Part shown: piece after piece, positions 62,308 to 64,000 of the stretch
Position numbering within the stretch: position 1 is the stretch's first letter
Layout: the number at the start of each line of letters is the position of its first letter
From: Gillisia lutea
GTDB lineage: Bacteria; Bacteroidota; Bacteroidia; Flavobacteriales; Flavobacteriaceae
DNA length: 64,000 nucleotides
Assembly: GCF_021568705.1 (NCBI RefSeq)
Contig: NZ_JAKGTH010000010.1
Coordinates: forward strand, 124,001 to 188,000
Direction: 5' to 3'
Program-made: the position numbers and the translations under genes
Notes under the pieces: generated by a model
Told to the model about the DNA's origin: nothing
Databases searched by the model: none
Seen by the model: only the letters and a program-made list of their open reading frames with translations

Positions 62308-62361
62308 TTCGGTAAAATTAACGTGTCAATTTTAATTACTTTAGCAAAAAAAATAAACGCT

Positions 62362-62991
62362 TTGGAATTAATTAGAAAATACTTCCCGGAAATTTCAGCA
62401 GAACAAGCTCAGCAATTTGAATTAATGCAGGAATTGTACCATGATTGGAATCTTAAAATTAATGTAGTGTCGCGAAAGGATATTGATGAACTCTACCTGA
62501 GACATGTACTCCATTCTTTAGGAATTGCAAAAGTGCAGAAGTTTAGGCCTGGTTCTAAAATCCTTGATGTTGGTACGGGTGGAGGTTTTCCCGGCATACC
62601 TTTGGCAATTATGTTTCCAGAATCTCAATTCCATTTGGTAGATTCTATTGGGAAAAAGATAAAAGTAGTAGATGAAGTTGTGGCCGGACTCGGACTTAAA
62701 AATGTTACCACTACCAATTCTAGGGTAGAAGAAGTAGAAGGGACTTATGATTTTATTGTTAGTAGAGCAGTAGCAGCAATGCCAACTTTTGTGCATTGGG
62801 TGAAAGGTAAGATTGCGAAGGCAAATAATCACGAACTGAAAAATGGGATTTTATATTTGAAAGGCGGTGATCTTACCGAAGAACTAGAAAATTATAGAAC
62901 TGCCAAAATTTATGATCTAGCCGATTTCTTTGACGAAGAATTTTATGAAACCAAAAAAGTGGTTCATCTTCCCATAAAATATAGAGGATAA
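62362..62991 (+). CDS. rsmG: 16S rRNA m7G527 methyltransferase RsmG
   Basis: A SAM-dependent methyltransferase for G527 of 16S rRNA, about 209 residues from a TTG at 62362 (LELIRKYFPEISAEQAQQFE). The frame stays open 43 codons upstream, but those residues are hydrophobic, lie across the divergent desaturase promoter, and do not match the family start. The motif YHDWNLKINVVSRKDIDELY then HVLHSLG is diagnostic, and ILDVGTGGGFPGIPLAIMFP is the SAM site. SRAVAAMP is the usual motif VI. Start-codon assignment is moderately certain. Confidence 0.93.
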   Translation: MELIRKYFPEISAEQAQQFELMQELYHDWNLKINVVSRKDIDELYLRHVLHSLGIAKVQKFRPGSKILDVGTGGGFPGIPLAIMFPESQFHLVDSIGKKIKVVDEVVAGLGLKNVTTTNSRVEEVEGTYDFIVSRAVAAMPTFVHWVKGKIAKANNHELKNGILYLKGGDLTEELENYRTAKIYDLADFFDEEFYETKKVVHLPIKYRG

Positions 62992-63023
62992 TTTTATCCA
63001 ACCTGATATAACTGAAAATTAAG

Positions 63024-63058
63024 AAAGCCTGCTTATTAAACTATAAGCAGGCTTTTTT
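63024..63058 (+). terminator. Terminator after rsmG
   Basis: A 13-bp perfect stem aaagcctgcttat/ataagcaggcttt with a 6-nt loop and T-run. It can also act for the convergent minus gene. Confidence 0.9.
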
Positions 63059-63076
63059 ATGCTGAAAATAATCTAT

Positions 63077-64000
63077 TTACCTCATAATAATTATAGGTTT
63101 CGACAGTGTGCCTGCTTCCGAAAAAACCTTGATTATATATACTGCAGAAGAATATGCCGGAACGGGTATGCGTTTTTTGTCTTCACTTGTCACTTCTTCA
63201 AATCTTTGGATTTCCTGACCTAATAGGTTGTATAAAATAACTTTTCTAATCTCATATTCATGAGGATTAAGTAACATGATCTCACTGTCATTATTTAAAT
63301 AGATAACATCCATATCTCCTTCCGATAATTCTTCCCCATCTTCTTCCTCTTCTTCTGTAGGATCTGGTTCTCCTTTTGGGTCTTTAGGATTGAAGAATAC
63401 TAAATGAAAACGCTTGTGTGTTCCTGTTCCACCGGTAAATTTAAAGTCGGCTCCTTTCAAGTCATGATACGTGTCTAAAATTGTATCTCTTATATAAAGG
63501 TTGGTTTCATCCGGTACATTTTCGAGTTCACTTATCTTGATGACGAATTCTCCTTCTTCCGCTAAAATAGCTCCAAGAGGTAAAACCTGCTCTTTTTCAA
63601 AATTAGATACTCCTTGAATTACGAATTCTTTGCCATCGATAACCCAATACATGTCTTCTTTGTTCAGATCATTTATAGGAGCATCGTAACCCAGGTCGAA
63701 GCCGTTGCTGGCATTTGGGTCGACTCCCACTAAAATTTCTCGGTTGTAACCCTGAGGAGATTTGAATTCAAGACGAATTTTAGGGAATTCCGTTGTTGCT
63801 TGCTTAATATTTTCTTTGGTTACTGTAGGATTCTGAATTAAGAAAATAGATTTAGCAGCAGATTCCCTTACAAAAGCTCTCTGACTATTTTTGAAAATGA
63901 CATCTCCGCCTTCAACCGTGTAATTTCCTGAGAGATCTTGATCTAGTACTGTATTGACAAAGAATCCCTGAGCAACAGGAATATATTGCTGTGGTACTTT
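63077..64000 (-). CDS. T9SS type A secreted protein, C-terminal part (cut by window edge)
   Basis: The minus frame is open from the TAA at 63077 to the right edge (307 residues visible), so the gene starts beyond the window. YIPVAQGFFVN near the edge and the following beta-rich region are common in large flavobacterial secreted proteins. A Pro/Glu-rich acidic spacer (about 30 residues, PDPTEEEEEDGEELSEGD) precedes the last 75 residues, a type A sorting domain with VILYNLLGQEIQRFEE, then AYSSAVYIIKVFSEAGTLSK and a terminal IIMR. The domain targets T9SS export and anchoring. The function of the cargo cannot be read here. Confidence 0.88.
   Translation of the reverse strand, partial: KVPQQYIPVAQGFFVNTVLDQDLSGNYTVEGGDVIFKNSQRAFVRESAAKSIFLIQNPTVTKENIKQATTEFPKIRLEFKSPQGYNREILVGVDPNASNGFDLGYDAPINDLNKEDMYWVIDGKEFVIQGVSNFEKEQVLPLGAILAEEGEFVIKISELENVPDETNLYIRDTILDTYHDLKGADFKFTGGTGTHKRFHLVFFNPKDPKGEPDPTEEEEEDGEELSEGDMDVIYLNNDSEIMLLNPHEYEIRKVILYNLLGQEIQRFEEVTSEDKKRIPVPAYSSAVYIIKVFSEAGTLSKPIIIMR

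Noticed and set aside
62233-62361. 43 extra N-terminal codons of rsmG
   Set aside because: They are hydrophobic, overlap the divergent desaturase start and promoter, and do not match the RsmG family start.
1-64000. CRISPR arrays, insertion sequences, prophage or replication origin
   Set aside because: No regularly spaced direct repeats, transposase or integrase motifs, phage genes, or DnaA-box clusters were seen while reading the window.

Overview
The window looks like chromosome of a marine-type member of Bacteroidota, family Flavobacteriaceae (a Gramella/Zunongwangia/Salegentibacter-like relative is my inference). Supporting signs are the AT-rich sequence, the fused SecDF, the short primary sigma factor without region 1.1, TANNTTTG promoter elements with little Shine-Dalgarno signal, type IX secretion (T9SS) sorting domains together with a PorT-like protein, TamL, and a surface-lipoprotein export motif. 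I saw no phage, insertion sequence or CRISPR array. Most of the window is core genome.

Layout. 1-112: end of malate dehydrogenase. 278-3259: secDF. 3547-7382 (minus): folE-cysS-yidD-lgt-DUF192 run. 7533-9386: T9SS type B substrate. 9397-11956 (minus): Tyr/Ser-rich lipoprotein and a FadL-type outer-membrane protein, divergent from proS (12076). 13816-14315: two identical tRNA-Glu genes and rpsT. 14440-15821 (minus): alpha/beta hydrolase and engB. 16112-31689: division and cell-wall (dcw) cluster mraZ-rsmH-ftsL-ftsI-murE-mraY-murD-ftsW-murG-murC-ftsQ-ftsA-ftsZ, then yqeY and tRNA-Arg. 32458-34401 (minus): secreted two-repeat protein and a porin. 34918-41676: accessory operon of TonB-dependent receptor, DUF4876-like surface lipoprotein, DUF6850-like barrel and di-haem peroxidase. 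41781-45857: small unknown protein, aldehyde dehydrogenase, ypdA, rpe, BLUF photoreceptor. 46081-52044 (minus): rpoD, pnp, rpsO, accD, fbaA. 52093-62991: tamL, trmH-type methylase, porT, ubiE, trkA-trkH, aminotransferase, desaturase, rsmG. 63077-64000: C-terminal part of a large T9SS type A substrate.

How the genes work together. The dcw block makes lipid II (murE, mraY, murD, murG, murC) and the divisome (ftsL, ftsI, ftsW, ftsQ, ftsA, ftsZ). Three 10-bp repeats of the form AAAGTGGN3 lie just before the mraZ promoter and are a likely MraZ autoregulatory operator. SecDF, YidD, Lgt, TamL and PorT form a scattered envelope-biogenesis theme. The least understood part is the 34918-41676 operon. 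Its receptor carries a promoter inside the longest open frame, which moves the start to 34918. Its second gene has a lipobox followed by S-K-D-D-D, fitting export to the cell surface as a receptor partner.

Several starts were moved from the longest frame on sequence grounds (DUF192 protein, receptor, ubiE, desaturase, rsmG). All functional names come from reading motifs; no database search was run.
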